Origin: Bacteroidota bacterium
GTDB taxonomy: Bacteria; Bacteroidota; Ignavibacteria; Tepidaquicellales; Tepidaquicellaceae
DNA length: 64,000 bases
Assembly (NCBI GenBank): GCA_018266835.1
Contig: JAFDZP010000005.1
Coordinates: 496,001-560,000, forward strand
Direction: 5' to 3'
This document shows positions 16,699 through 24,780 of this stretch, in pieces. The position numbers and the translations under genes are program-made. The number at the start of each line of letters is the position of its first letter. Position 1 is the first letter of the stretch. The notes under the pieces were generated by a model. The model did no database searches. It worked only from the letters and a program-made list of their open reading frames with translations, and had not been told where the DNA came from.

Positions 16699-17682
16699 TT
16701 ATGAACTTTTAACCCGTTCAAGAACACTTTTCATATCCTCCGGCAACTCTGCTTCAAAGCGCATTTGTTCTTTTTTTATAGGATGAAAAAATCCGAGGAC
16801 TCTTGCATGTAATGCCTGTCGGGGCATGATGTCCAGTAAATTTTTTATGCGTGATTTTAAATTCGATGTTGACTGAATACCCACAGCTTCCCTACCGCCG
16901 TACAATTCATCTCCGAATACGGGATGTTTCATATATGACATATGCACTCTTATCTGATGCGTGCGTCCCGTTTTCAAATTCAATTTTATTAAAGAAAGAA
17001 AATCATATTCTTCTAATACTTCATAATTTGTAATTGCATGCTTGCCAAGCGTTTCATCTTTTACTACCATGTATTTTTTTCTGTCGCGCCTGTCGTGGCC
17101 GATGCGTTCATCTATTGTGCCTTTTGGCTCTTTGAACTTTCCCCAGACGATTGCATTATACTCGCGCTCTATAGTATGATGGAAAAACTGCTCTCCGAGC
17201 TTTCTGTGAGTTACTTCATCTTTTGCTACGACAAGCAGTCCCGATGTATCTTTATCTAATCTATGAACAATTCCTGCCCGCTCGAATCCGTTAAGGCTTG
17301 AAAGCTTATCGTTTTTCTGCTGAGCGTAATACATCACTGCATTTACAAGAGTGCCGTTCCAGTTTTTGTAAGCGGGGTGAGTTACCATTCCCGCCGGCTT
17401 ATTTATCACAAGTAAATATTCATCTTCGTATGCGATGTTGAGAGGAATGTTTTCGGGGAGGATATCACCGTGCTCATCAACCTGCAGCTCGATATCAATT
17501 TCATCTTCGGGCTTTACTATATAGTTGGATTTCACCAGCTCGCCGTTTACGGTGACCTGCCCTAAGTTAATTGCTTTCTGAACTTTTGTGCGCGAGGCGT
17601 TTTCTACAAATCCCGCAATGTATTTATCAATTCTCTGCTTAGTTGTTACATTCGGAACTACGAAGTTATAAAATTTTTCCAT
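16699..17682 (-). CDS. rluD: RluA/RluD-family 23S rRNA pseudouridine synthase
   Basis: 327 residues, the usual length for RluD. An N-terminal S4 RNA-binding domain occupies about residues 15-65 (QRIDKYIAGFVENASRTKVQ, then GQVTVNGELVK). The catalytic domain follows, with NKPAGMVTHPA, the active-site motif HRLDKDTSGLLVVAK (catalytic Asp at about residue 143), and LKTGRTHQIRVHM. This enzyme family converts uridines in helix 69 of 23S rRNA (positions 1911/1915/1917 in E. coli) to pseudouridine. Assignment to RluD rather than another RluA-type enzyme rests on the S4 domain. It is divergent from the small secreted protein at 17899. Confidence 0.9.
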   Translation of the reverse strand: MEKFYNFVVPNVTTKQRIDKYIAGFVENASRTKVQKAINLGQVTVNGELVKSNYIVKPEDEIDIELQVDEHGDILPENIPLNIAYEDEYLLVINKPAGMVTHPAYKNWNGTLVNAVMYYAQQKNDKLSSLNGFERAGIVHRLDKDTSGLLVVAKDEVTHRKLGEQFFHHTIEREYNAIVWGKFKEPKGTIDERIGHDRRDRKKYMVVKDETLGKHAITNYEVLEEYDFLSLIKLNLKTGRTHQIRVHMSYMKHPVFGDELYGGREAVGIQSTSNLKSRIKNLLDIMPRQALHARVLGFFHPIKKEQMRFEAELPEDMKSVLERVKSS

Positions 17683-17751
17683 TAAAATAAAAAATCATTC
17701 AAAAAAATATTTCTGAAAATATGAAGCTAACTAATTAATTATTCGATGTCA

Positions 17752-17764
17752 GTCATATTATGAC
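17752..17764. promoter_or_regulatory. 13-bp palindrome in a divergent promoter region
   Basis: GTCATA-T-TATGAC is a perfect inverted repeat between the divergent genes at 17682 and 17899, nested in a wider TGTCA/TGACA pair (17747-17765). Direct repeats of TGTAAAG follow at about 17788-17807. It resembles an operator, but no regulator can be named. Confidence 0.3.
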
Positions 17765-17898
17765 AGTCATTTTTTACAATTTACCCATGTAAAGTAACTG
17801 TAAAGTATAACTTTTTTTTAAATTTATTGCAACCTTTTTTTACAGATTCCGTCTATACAAGTAGATTAACAATTCACAAACAACTAAGGAGATACAAA

Positions 17899-18258
17899 AT
17901 GAAACTCGTAAAATACTTATTGACTGTCGCAGTATTATTAACATTATCACTCAATATTTCAAAAGCAGACGGATTATATAACGGATCAAATAAAAACGAT
18001 TTAGCATATCAATTCAAACAAGAAATAAAACAAATGATGGACCTTCCGGTCTATATAAAATTTGAAGAAAAGAATTTACACGGAACAGCAATAGCTTACA
18101 TAACAGTAAAAGATAACGGTAAAATTGTACTTACAAACGTTGAAGGTGAAAACAAAGCATTGAATGCATTCGTTGCAAGCAAGATAGGTGAAATAAACGC
18201 ATGGGTAAATACAGAATACGCAGGAAAGACATTCAGATATATCATCAACAATAAATAA
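17899..18258 (+). CDS. Small secreted protein, TonB-C-like pattern
   Basis: 119 residues from the ATG at 17899. The frame is open from 17827, but the later start has an unusually clear Shine-Dalgarno sequence (AAGGAG at 17886-17891, 7 bases before the ATG) and gives a proper signal peptide (MKLVKYLLTVAVLLTLSLNISKADG). The mature part reads IKFEEKNLHGTAIAYITVKDNGKIVLTNVEGENKALN in overall pattern: a beta-strand, x-D-N-G-K-I-x-x, then G-E-N-x-x-L-x-x-x-V, which resembles the C-terminal fold of TonB-like proteins, without a TM anchor. Function unknown. A strong terminator follows 57 bases after the stop. Confidence 0.75.
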   Translation: MKLVKYLLTVAVLLTLSLNISKADGLYNGSNKNDLAYQFKQEIKQMMDLPVYIKFEEKNLHGTAIAYITVKDNGKIVLTNVEGENKALNAFVASKIGEINAWVNTEYAGKTFRYIINNK

Positions 18259-18315
18259 GATTTCCCTTAATATATAAAACCCTCATTTAGTAATCTCCGT
18301 TACTAAAATGAAACG

Positions 18316-18348
18316 CGCCGGATATGAGAGAGTCCGGCGTTTTTTTTT
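18316..18348 (+). terminator. Rho-independent terminator
   Basis: CGCCGGA (18316-18322) and TCCGGCG (18333-18339) pair perfectly around a 10-base loop, followed by nine T residues. It ends the transcript of the gene at 17899-18258. Confidence 0.9.
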
Positions 18349-18427
18349 GTACAAAATTGAATCACTGATTTTTATGATAGATATGATTGCAATGATTAAT
18401 GGTATATAAAAGACTAACAATACAAAC

Positions 18428-18690
18428 TCAACTCATTCCCAACGTCCTCGTTGGGAATGTATTTTCATAGTAAATTGCTGTTGGTCCAGTTTTTTACAGA
18501 TAACCACCCCCTACCCTCCCGCAAGAAAACTGCGGGACAGGCTCTCCTTGAAAAGGAGGGGGGAAATAAATTTTTCTCTCCGTCCCAAACAGTTCGCCTT
18601 GGCGAATTGTTTGGGACGGAGAGCAACAGCGGCATCTCATAAATAATTTTTTCCGACCTGACAGGATTGAAAACCTGTCAGGTCTAACAC
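18428..18690. repeat. Two-hairpin repeat interrupted by a composite repeat
   Basis: Three layers: a CATTCCCAACG/CGTTGGGAATG hairpin (18434-18459); a composite element (about 18490-18562) with CTCCCGCAAGAAAACTGCGG and CTCCTTGAAAAGGAGG; and a 23-bp stem (18576-18598 with 18601-18623) with only a TT loop and one G-T pair, starting CTCTCCGTCCCAAACAG. AACAGCGGC follows directly. The cluster closes with a GACCTG hairpin (18655-18684). The first and third hairpins recur as a pair at 21192 and 21278. Confidence 0.8.
18655..18684. repeat. GACCTG hairpin family member
   Basis: Same 11-bp stem and 8-base loop as at 8597. It lies 26 bases past the stop codon of the minus-strand gene ending at 18710 and may help end its transcript, though it lacks a T-run on that strand. 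Confidence 0.8.
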
Positions 18691-18709
18691 TTTTCTCACT
18701 ACTCAATAC

Positions 18710-19951
18710 TTACTTAACAAGCACCATCTTCTTCACTTCTTTAAAATCTCCTGTCTCTAACGCATAATAATATGTTCCGCTGGAAAGATTTAATTCACCT
18801 GAATTAAACTCCGCTGAGTAACTCCCTGTAGTTTGATATTCATTTACTAAGCTTACAACTTCCCTTCCCATCACATCAAATATTTTTAAAGAAACATTTC
18901 CCGGATTTTTAATATCGTAATTTATTTTAGTAACAGGATTAAACGGATTAGGATAATTCTGATACAGCTTTATTTCATTGGGGATAATCGTTACGTTACC
19001 GATTATTTCTGTCACAGGAATTTCATCGCATAAAACCGTATTCTGAGAATTATGATATAGCGTATTATAAGTATTATATTTTTCAGTTAATGTTTTCCAG
19101 ACTAATTTTCCTGATGCAAAATACGGCTGAAGCATTGTAAGTATCTGGCCAATCTTTGTAATGACCGTTGTATTCAGATTTCTGATATTAAACATAATAT
19201 TCGCCGAGTAAAATTTTCCCGGATGTGCCTGAGCATAATTTATAGCGTACACAATAGTGTTATAAACAGGAGTCAGATTAGATGTATCTGCAATTACCGT
19301 TGAGCAGCCGTTACCGATTAGTGTAACGCGCTTTGTTGTATCATTGATATAAAAATTCGTAATGCTCGTGCTGTTCTTCGGCTTCCATGCGCCGTATGTG
19401 TTTAAGTCATTAGTATGTGAAGGCGTTCCGCCGCCCCAGATAACATTCGGATACCAGACCTGCGATAAAAAAGTCGTTCCGCGTAATCCCCTTTCATAAA
19501 CCTGCCACGTTGTATCCAGCCACTCAAACCCGCCGACGTTTTTGGAACATGGAAAACCGAGCGAGTCTATCAGATGCGCAACATCTGCATAATTGTAATT
19601 GGATATTGTGCTTCCGGTATGATGATGGGCATCAACTTCAAATCCTTTATCTTCATAAAGCCACTTTAAAAGATTTTTTGAGTTGGTTGATGGAGTTCCA
19701 TGGTCATACTTCAGCGCTCCTATAACAAATTTCCAGTCGGTCTGGAAATTCCATTTGCCTGAGTGCGCAGCAATTGTATCTGCCATTTTACGGCATAGCT
19801 CGCGATAAGATGTGTAAATTGTGGAGTCGCTGTAGTTCGGGTCATTCCCGCCTTCTTCGTTGTGGGAGTTTACGTGAAAGTAAATCGGGACTTGTGAAAA
19901 AGAAGTAACCGGGAAAATAAAAAGTAGAAGAACGTAAATGCAATGCTTCAT
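18710..19951 (-). CDS. Secreted protein with T9SS sorting domain, possible metal-binding motif
   Basis: 413 residues from the ATG at 19951. The frame is open 22 codons further upstream, but MKHCIYVLLLFIFPVTSFSQ is a proper signal peptide. The mature region starts VPIYFHVNSHNEEGG and includes GFEVDAHHHTGSTISNYNYA, a His-rich D-x-H-H-H segment, followed by HLIDSLGFPCSKNVGGFEW. The pattern of an early beta strand with His and a later D-A-H-H-H recalls metal-dependent hydrolases such as polysaccharide deacetylases, but the full motif set is not there, so no enzyme is assigned. The last ~85 residues are a T9SS sorting domain (QNYPNPFNPVTKINY to EVKKMVLVK). Confidence 0.78.
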   Translation of the reverse strand: MKHCIYVLLLFIFPVTSFSQVPIYFHVNSHNEEGGNDPNYSDSTIYTSYRELCRKMADTIAAHSGKWNFQTDWKFVIGALKYDHGTPSTNSKNLLKWLYEDKGFEVDAHHHTGSTISNYNYADVAHLIDSLGFPCSKNVGGFEWLDTTWQVYERGLRGTTFLSQVWYPNVIWGGGTPSHTNDLNTYGAWKPKNSTSITNFYINDTTKRVTLIGNGCSTVIADTSNLTPVYNTIVYAINYAQAHPGKFYSANIMFNIRNLNTTVITKIGQILTMLQPYFASGKLVWKTLTEKYNTYNTLYHNSQNTVLCDEIPVTEIIGNVTIIPNEIKLYQNYPNPFNPVTKINYDIKNPGNVSLKIFDVMGREVVSLVNEYQTTGSYSAEFNSGELNLSSGTYYYALETGDFKEVKKMVLVK

Positions 19952-20041
19952 GCTTTTAGGGTTATTTAAAAATGGGACAGTGAAGCTGTGAAAGGGTTTA
20001 ATCAATTTCACATTCACTTCAAATTTATATTAAAGAAAAAA

Positions 20042-20569
20042 CTACATTACTCTTGCCGGCAGGCTCGGGTCAAGGACTTTCCTGGCGCTCTCCGCTCCGC
20101 AGACGGGAAGACCTTTGGGATCAAGCAAGCCGACCTGAACTAATACTCCCGCCTGATCCCAGTAAATGTGCTCGTGAGAAATTTTCCCGTCTTTAAATCC
20201 TACTATTACTGCTACGACCATTTCAACATGCTTTCCTGTTGGAGCTACGCCCGGAAGCAGCCAGTCAATGGGGACTGTATGAGTAAAGCTTATATAAATC
20301 TCCTCCACAATCTGAGTATAACCAACAGTGCTGGATACGGTTTTCATTTCAACATCGGGCGGAAAAAATTTTCCGACAAGGTGATTCTCATAAAAATGCC
20401 TAACCCCTTCTCTTCCCACACCTCCGGCCATAACAGGGACATGATTTAAATGAGGATTATCGTTCATTGTTGCCATGGTTGTTTCAAGGTCGCCGTTCAT
20501 TTCAGCTCCGACATGTTTTTGAAACAGCTCGACCATTTCCTGCTGCTGCTTTGTTAAGTTCTCAGCCAT
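20042..20569 (-). CDS. NTF2-like / SnoaL-type protein
   Basis: 175 residues, cytoplasmic. The N-terminal helices (KQQQEMVELFQKHVGAEMNG) followed by DLETTMATMNDNPHLNHVP, GREGVRHFYENHLVGKF, VEEIYISFTHTVPIDWLLPG and FKDGKISHEHIYWDQAGVL match the alpha+beta cone of the SnoaL/NTF2 superfamily. The conserved closing pattern G-K-I-x-x-E-H-I-Y-W-D is typical. Members include polyketide cyclases, isomerases and many proteins of unknown ligand, so no reaction is given. It stands alone, with a large repeat region upstream. Confidence 0.8.
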   Translation of the reverse strand: MAENLTKQQQEMVELFQKHVGAEMNGDLETTMATMNDNPHLNHVPVMAGGVGREGVRHFYENHLVGKFFPPDVEMKTVSSTVGYTQIVEEIYISFTHTVPIDWLLPGVAPTGKHVEMVVAVIVGFKDGKISHEHIYWDQAGVLVQVGLLDPKGLPVCGAESARKVLDPSLPARVM

Positions 20570-20620
20570 AATTTTTATAATTAAGTTTTTTAAATGTAAG
20601 GATAAAGAATTTGAAGTTAT

Positions 20621-21049
20621 AGGGGCTAATGTAAGATTAGTTTTTTAAGTAACCACCCCCTTCCCTCCCGCAAGAAAACTGCGGGACAGGCTCTCCTTGA
20701 AAAGGAGGGGGATATTATTATAGTTATCTATTTGTCAGCAGACTCCACTCTGCCGCGAATGGCGGGATAAATTCCGCCGGAGAAGTAACAGAGGCAAGAG
20801 AAGAATTGTCCTTACCATTACCTGCACTTGATGCGTGAGGAAGTAAAAGGGGTTAATGTAAGATTAGTTTTTTTAGTAACCACCCCCTGCCCCCTCCTTG
20901 AAAAGGAGGGGGATATTATTATAGTTATCTATTTGTCAGCAGACTCTACTCTGCCGCGAATGGCGGGATAAATTCCGCCGGAGAAGCGAGAAGGATTGTC
21001 CTCACCATTAATAAGAGCTTGTCCTGCACTTGTTGCGGGAGGGAGTTTT
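20621..21049. repeat. Tandem duplication of a composite element
   Basis: Copy A (20621-20847) and copy B (20848-21049) both begin AGGGG-(C/T)-TAATGTAAGATTAG, continue with AACCACCCCC, an AAGGAGGGGG hairpin, ATATTATTATAGTTATC and GGCGG/CCGCC hairpin. Copy A carries an additional ~25 bases (CTCCCGCAAGAAAACTGCGG) that copy B lacks. A third AGGGG junction at 21050 starts degenerate sequence. Confidence 0.85.
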
Positions 21050-21100
21050 AGGGGATTTATTGTAAGCTTGAGATTTTTATACGCTCGTTAAACCATTCCG

Positions 21101-21186
21101 CCTTGCGGACTTTGTGAACTAACCGCTACTTGGTAAGGAGAGGAATTTAACCATTCATTTCGATTCACAACATTTCAATTTATTTT
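21101..21186. repeat. 86-bp direct repeat, copy 1
   Basis: Begins CCTTGCGGACTTTGTGAACT and runs to ATTTATTTT with only one or two differences from copy 2 at 21454-21539. Contains the TTGGTAAGGAGAGGAA block of the composite family. Confidence 0.85.
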
Positions 21187-21191
21187 AATCT

Positions 21192-21305
21192 CATTCCCAA
21201 ACCCCTGTTTGGGAATGCACTCGATGCAAAACTATGAAAACAAAAACTCAAATTGAAATTGAATTTCACTCACTCTTTCCGTCCCAAACAGGGGTTTGGG
21301 ACGGA
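21192..21305. repeat. Two-hairpin repeat
   Basis: CATTCCCAAAC/GTTTGGGAATG (21192-21217, 4-base loop) is followed 60 bases later by TCCGTCCCAAAC/GTTTGGGACGGA (21278-21305, 4-base loop). The pair corresponds to the two outer hairpins at 18434 and 18576. Confidence 0.8.
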
Positions 21306-21453
21306 GAATCAATCATCTGCCGCAGGTTTAAAGACTTGAAGCAGGTGAAGAATTTGAAAACAACTATAAATTAGATTAAGGATTAATCTATTTGTTTTGT
21401 CTCCGCCAAAGCCGGATAAACAATAAAGGCGGAAGTTTTTCTGTGTACAATAG

Positions 21454-21539
21454 CCTTGCGGACTTTGTGAACTAACCGCTACTTGGTAAGGAGAGGAATT
21501 TAACCATTCATTTCGATACACAACATTTCAATTTATTTT
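21454..21539. repeat. 86-bp direct repeat, copy 2
   Basis: Near-identical to 21101-21186, in the same orientation, separated from it by the two-hairpin repeat. Confidence 0.85.
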
Positions 21540-22040
21540 CATTGATAATTCCGATTACTTCTCCAATCTTACATTTCACTCATTCAGTCAATATAAAAAA
21601 AAATAATTTCCCTGCTAATAGGAAAAAACTAAAAACTGCATTTTAAATTTTTACCTGCATAGCTAAATTTAGAATTGCTCTTTTATTTTAAATTAGGTTT
21701 GGATAAGAAGTGTCTATTACTTAATAATCCGGAAATAAACATTAAAAAACAAAAAATGCTTTTATTGAAAAAACTACACTTTAGATGAAAACTTACGAGG
21801 GGGCGTAAATTCCGCTGTATATTAAATCAGTTATTTAAAGCGGTCAATACAGATTTTTAATATTGTGATTCGTAAAATAATTGAATAAATGTAATTCCGC
21901 AGAAAAAAATTTGAAACAATATAAAGATTTTTCAGGTTAACAAACACAGTCCCAAGTCATCACAAATAACTTAAGAAATAGCTTGATTTTAAGCGTATTA
22001 ACTAATATATTTTTATACTAATTAAAATAAAACCGACTAA

Positions 22041-24401
22041 ATGAATAAAAGCAAGAACCTCTTCCCTTGTGTTTACTTCATTTTTGTATGCATTTTAGCT
22101 TTTTCCTTTTCTCAATTTCTATCAGGCTGCGGAAGCTCCGAAGTTCCTGAAGTAACAGGTAAGGAAAGAGCTAAAGATTCAATTGATGTTTATACAAAAT
22201 TAGAAGAAGCTTTTAAAAGTTACAAATCTGCCCTTGCGCACAATCAGGCATTCGAAGACTTAGACGCAAAAAACGCCTTCGATAACGCCGTAAAAATTCT
22301 CAATAAAGTTGATGCATCTGTATTAAACGAGCCGGTAAACTTCAGCTGGAAATCAGACTATGAAGAACTTGCTCAGGCAGTTGCAAGAGACTATATCGTT
22401 ACACAATCCGGACTTAAAGAAGGCAATGCTGTTTTTAAACTTGCCGATAGAGTCGGAGTAAAATACGAAAAGATTAGCCAGTACAGCGAGAACGAATCAG
22501 ATCCTCTTCCTGACGGAAAGGACGTTCCTTTAATAAAGAACGACGCCGTGCAGGAGTATATTGATTTCTTTTCAAAGACTGACCGCGGCAGAGCATTTAT
22601 GGATAAAACTCTATACCGCTCGGGAAAATACTTCCCTATTATGAGAAAAATTTTGCGCAACAACAACGCTCCCGAAGAGCTGATTTATTTATCAGTTCAG
22701 GAATCCGGGCTTGACCCGAAAATTGTTTCACGTGCGGGAGCAGTCGGCTTGTGGCAGTTTATGCCTGCAACGGGATATGAGTTTGGATTGTATCAGGATC
22801 AGTTCAGAGACGACAGAAGAGATTTTGAAAAGGCAACGGAATCCGCCGCAAAATATTTAAAGAGCTTAAACAGAACTTTTGATGACTGGTATCTGGCATT
22901 TGCAGCTTACAATGCGGGTCCCGGAAGAATAAGCGGAGCAATAAAACGCTCGGGCTCAAAAGATTACTGGTCAGTGAGAGGTTATCTGCCCGGCGAAACA
23001 AAAAACTATGTTCCTTCTATTTTAGCCCTGTCATTTATTTTCAGAAATCCTGAGAGCTACGGCTTCAAAGCACCGGAGTACGGCAGAGCGATTTCATTCG
23101 ACAGAGTTAACATAAAAGGAAATCTTACATTCGAGCAGATCGCAAAATTCTGCGATACTGATGTTGATGTTATAATGGAATTAAATCCGGAATTACTCAA
23201 TGAAAGCTTACCGCAGTACGATGTTCCTTATCAGTTAAGAATACCTCATAAATCATACGATACATTTGCAGCTAATGTAAAGAAAGATAAAGATGCTTCA
23301 ATAGTTTCGTGCGAGTTTGCGGGAAATGAAAAGAACAGCTTTGGGGAATCTATTACATCAGTTGAGTTCAGAGTTAAAGATTACGAAGTAAAAGATAAGA
23401 GAGCAATCGGCTCATCTGCATCAGGAAAAAAAGTTACGCATAAATGCGCAATGGGAGATGGACTGTTTACAGTTTCATCGAAGTACTCTGTATGTCCCGT
23501 GCATGTAAGAATGTGGAATGCAATAGACTACGGCAAGTACCCGGCAAAGGACCAGGAGCTGAGTATATACATGTCAGAATCCGATTACAATGCAATGTAC
23601 GGCATTACTCCAACAAAAGATAACATAGTAGATAATACTCCTACTAAGACTGAAGAAAAGACAAAAACTCAGGTAACTGAAACAACGACATCTTCAACAC
23701 CTGAAGATAATTCACCTGAGAATAGTTCGCCTGAAAGTGTTTCTCCTCCTGTTACAGAAGTCACAAAGATTGAGACACCTAAAGTTGAAACGAAAGTAAA
23801 GACTCCAAAGGTAGAGACAAAAGTAGAAACAAAAGTTAAAGAAAAGAAAGTAACAACTCCGAAGGAAAAATCGCAGACATACACAGTTAAAGAAGGCGAC
23901 TACTTAAGCACGATTGCAAAAGAGTATGAAGTTGATATGAATGACATAAAGGAATGGAATAATTTAAAAGACGATAAGATATTAATCGGGCAGAAGTTGA
24001 AAATATATTCAGATGTGAAAATTGACCCGAAAAAAGAAGATGCAAAAAACAAAGGAGCAAAGACGCATACAGTCGAAGACGGCGAATACTTAACATTGAT
24101 TGCAAAGAAGTATAAAGTTACGCTGGAAGAGCTCAGAGACTGGAATGATCTGGATGACGATGTAATTATTCCGGGTCAGGTACTTGTTGTAAAAGAACCT
24201 GTATCAACAAAAGAAACCAAGAACAAAACAACAGGTGTAAAGAAGAAAACATATAAAGTAAAGAAAGGCGACACTCTTGCATCGATTTCGGAAGAAACAG
24301 GGATATCAATAAAGGAACTGAAAAAATGGAACGGAATGAAGAAAGATACGGTAATGATTGGACAGGTATTGAATCTTTATGATGACAGCAAGAAAAAATA
24401 A
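22041..24401 (+). CDS. mltD: MltD-like membrane-bound lytic transglycosylase with LysM repeats
   Basis: 786 residues. A lipoprotein signal ends in LSGC, with Cys30 as the lipid site. The SLT (family 1) catalytic domain covers about residues 205-330: SVQESGLDPKIVSRAGAVGLWQ (catalytic Glu at ~221), MPATG, FAAYNAGPGRI and ETKNYVP. It cleaves the MurNAc-GlcNAc bond of peptidoglycan with formation of 1,6-anhydro ends. Three clear LysM domains bind peptidoglycan at ~612-657, ~674-718 and ~736-780, each starting [TV]-V-x-x-G-[DE]. Two degenerate LysM-like segments lie at ~355-403 and ~464-511. A Pro/Thr/Lys-rich linker (~530-611) separates the parts. E. coli MltD is ~450 residues, so this is a long version. 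tRNA-Thr follows. Confidence 0.88.
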   Translation: MNKSKNLFPCVYFIFVCILAFSFSQFLSGCGSSEVPEVTGKERAKDSIDVYTKLEEAFKSYKSALAHNQAFEDLDAKNAFDNAVKILNKVDASVLNEPVNFSWKSDYEELAQAVARDYIVTQSGLKEGNAVFKLADRVGVKYEKISQYSENESDPLPDGKDVPLIKNDAVQEYIDFFSKTDRGRAFMDKTLYRSGKYFPIMRKILRNNNAPEELIYLSVQESGLDPKIVSRAGAVGLWQFMPATGYEFGLYQDQFRDDRRDFEKATESAAKYLKSLNRTFDDWYLAFAAYNAGPGRISGAIKRSGSKDYWSVRGYLPGETKNYVPSILALSFIFRNPESYGFKAPEYGRAISFDRVNIKGNLTFEQIAKFCDTDVDVIMELNPELLNESLPQYDVPYQLRIPHKSYDTFAANVKKDKDASIVSCEFAGNEKNSFGESITSVEFRVKDYEVKDKRAIGSSASGKKVTHKCAMGDGLFTVSSKYSVCPVHVRMWNAIDYGKYPAKDQELSIYMSESDYNAMYGITPTKDNIVDNTPTKTEEKTKTQVTETTTSSTPEDNSPENSSPESVSPPVTEVTKIETPKVETKVKTPKVETKVETKVKEKKVTTPKEKSQTYTVKEGDYLSTIAKEYEVDMNDIKEWNNLKDDKILIGQKLKIYSDVKIDPKKEDAKNKGAKTHTVEDGEYLTLIAKKYKVTLEELRDWNDLDDDVIIPGQVLVVKEPVSTKETKNKTTGVKKKTYKVKKGDTLASISEETGISIKELKKWNGMKKDTVMIGQVLNLYDDSKKK

Positions 24402-24420
24402 AAAAAGTGTAATTTAGTAA

Positions 24421-24451
24421 TTGAAAGTTTTGTGATATAACGGTATATTTG
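24421..24451 (+). promoter_or_regulatory. Probable tRNA-Thr promoter of Bacteroidota type
   Basis: TTG (24421-24423), a 20-base spacer and TATATTTG (24444-24451), an exact match to TAnnTTTG, 15 bases before the tRNA. Confidence 0.6.
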
Positions 24452-24466
24452 TAATTCGTTATTTGT

Positions 24467-24539
24467 GCTGGCATAGCTCAGCTGGTAGAGCAGCTGATTT
24501 GTAATCAGCAGGTCGGGGGTTCAAGTCCCTCTGCCAGCT
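24467..24539 (+). tRNA. tRNA-Thr (TGT)
   Basis: Cloverleaf with acceptor stem GCTGGCA/TGCCAGC, D arm GCTC/GAGC, anticodon stem GCTGA/TCAGC with loop TTTGTAA (anticodon TGT), and T arm GGGGG-TTCAAGT-CCCTC. The discriminator base is T, and CCA is not encoded. A strong terminator follows 7 bases later. Confidence 0.95.
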
Positions 24540-24546
24540 CAAGATA

Positions 24547-24588
24547 AACCCCTCAAGAATTAACATCTTGAGGGGTTTTTTATTTTTT
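24547..24588 (+). terminator. Terminator of tRNA-Thr
   Basis: AACCCCTCAAGA (24547-24558) and TCTTGAGGGGTT (24566-24577) form a 12-bp stem, followed by TTTTATTTTTT. Confidence 0.9.
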
Positions 24589-24780
24589 AAAAACTTACAT
24601 GGCTGATAAGAATACTTGATGGTAGGCTCTGAAGTTTGTGCTGATGTTATAATATCATGTACGTTGAATTATAATTAATAGTTTAAAAACCCTGCAGCAT
24701 TATTCACTGCAGAGTTTTCGTTCGAAATGAAAAATAATACTGATACGTACTATTTTATTTTGCCGGGTATTAAATTTGTT

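Larger units (their letters stand above)
20570..22040. other. 1.47-kb non-coding region
   Basis: The left part (20621-21540) is repeats, listed separately. The right part (21540-22040) is plain AT-rich sequence in which no gene, tRNA or strong hairpin was seen; it must contain the promoter of the lytic transglycosylase gene. Short frames across the repeats (such as 21309-21521) are not believed. Confidence 0.6.

Noticed and set aside
20621..21539. Insertion sequence
   Set aside because: No transposase frame or terminal inverted repeats bound the region; it consists of short palindromic repeats only.
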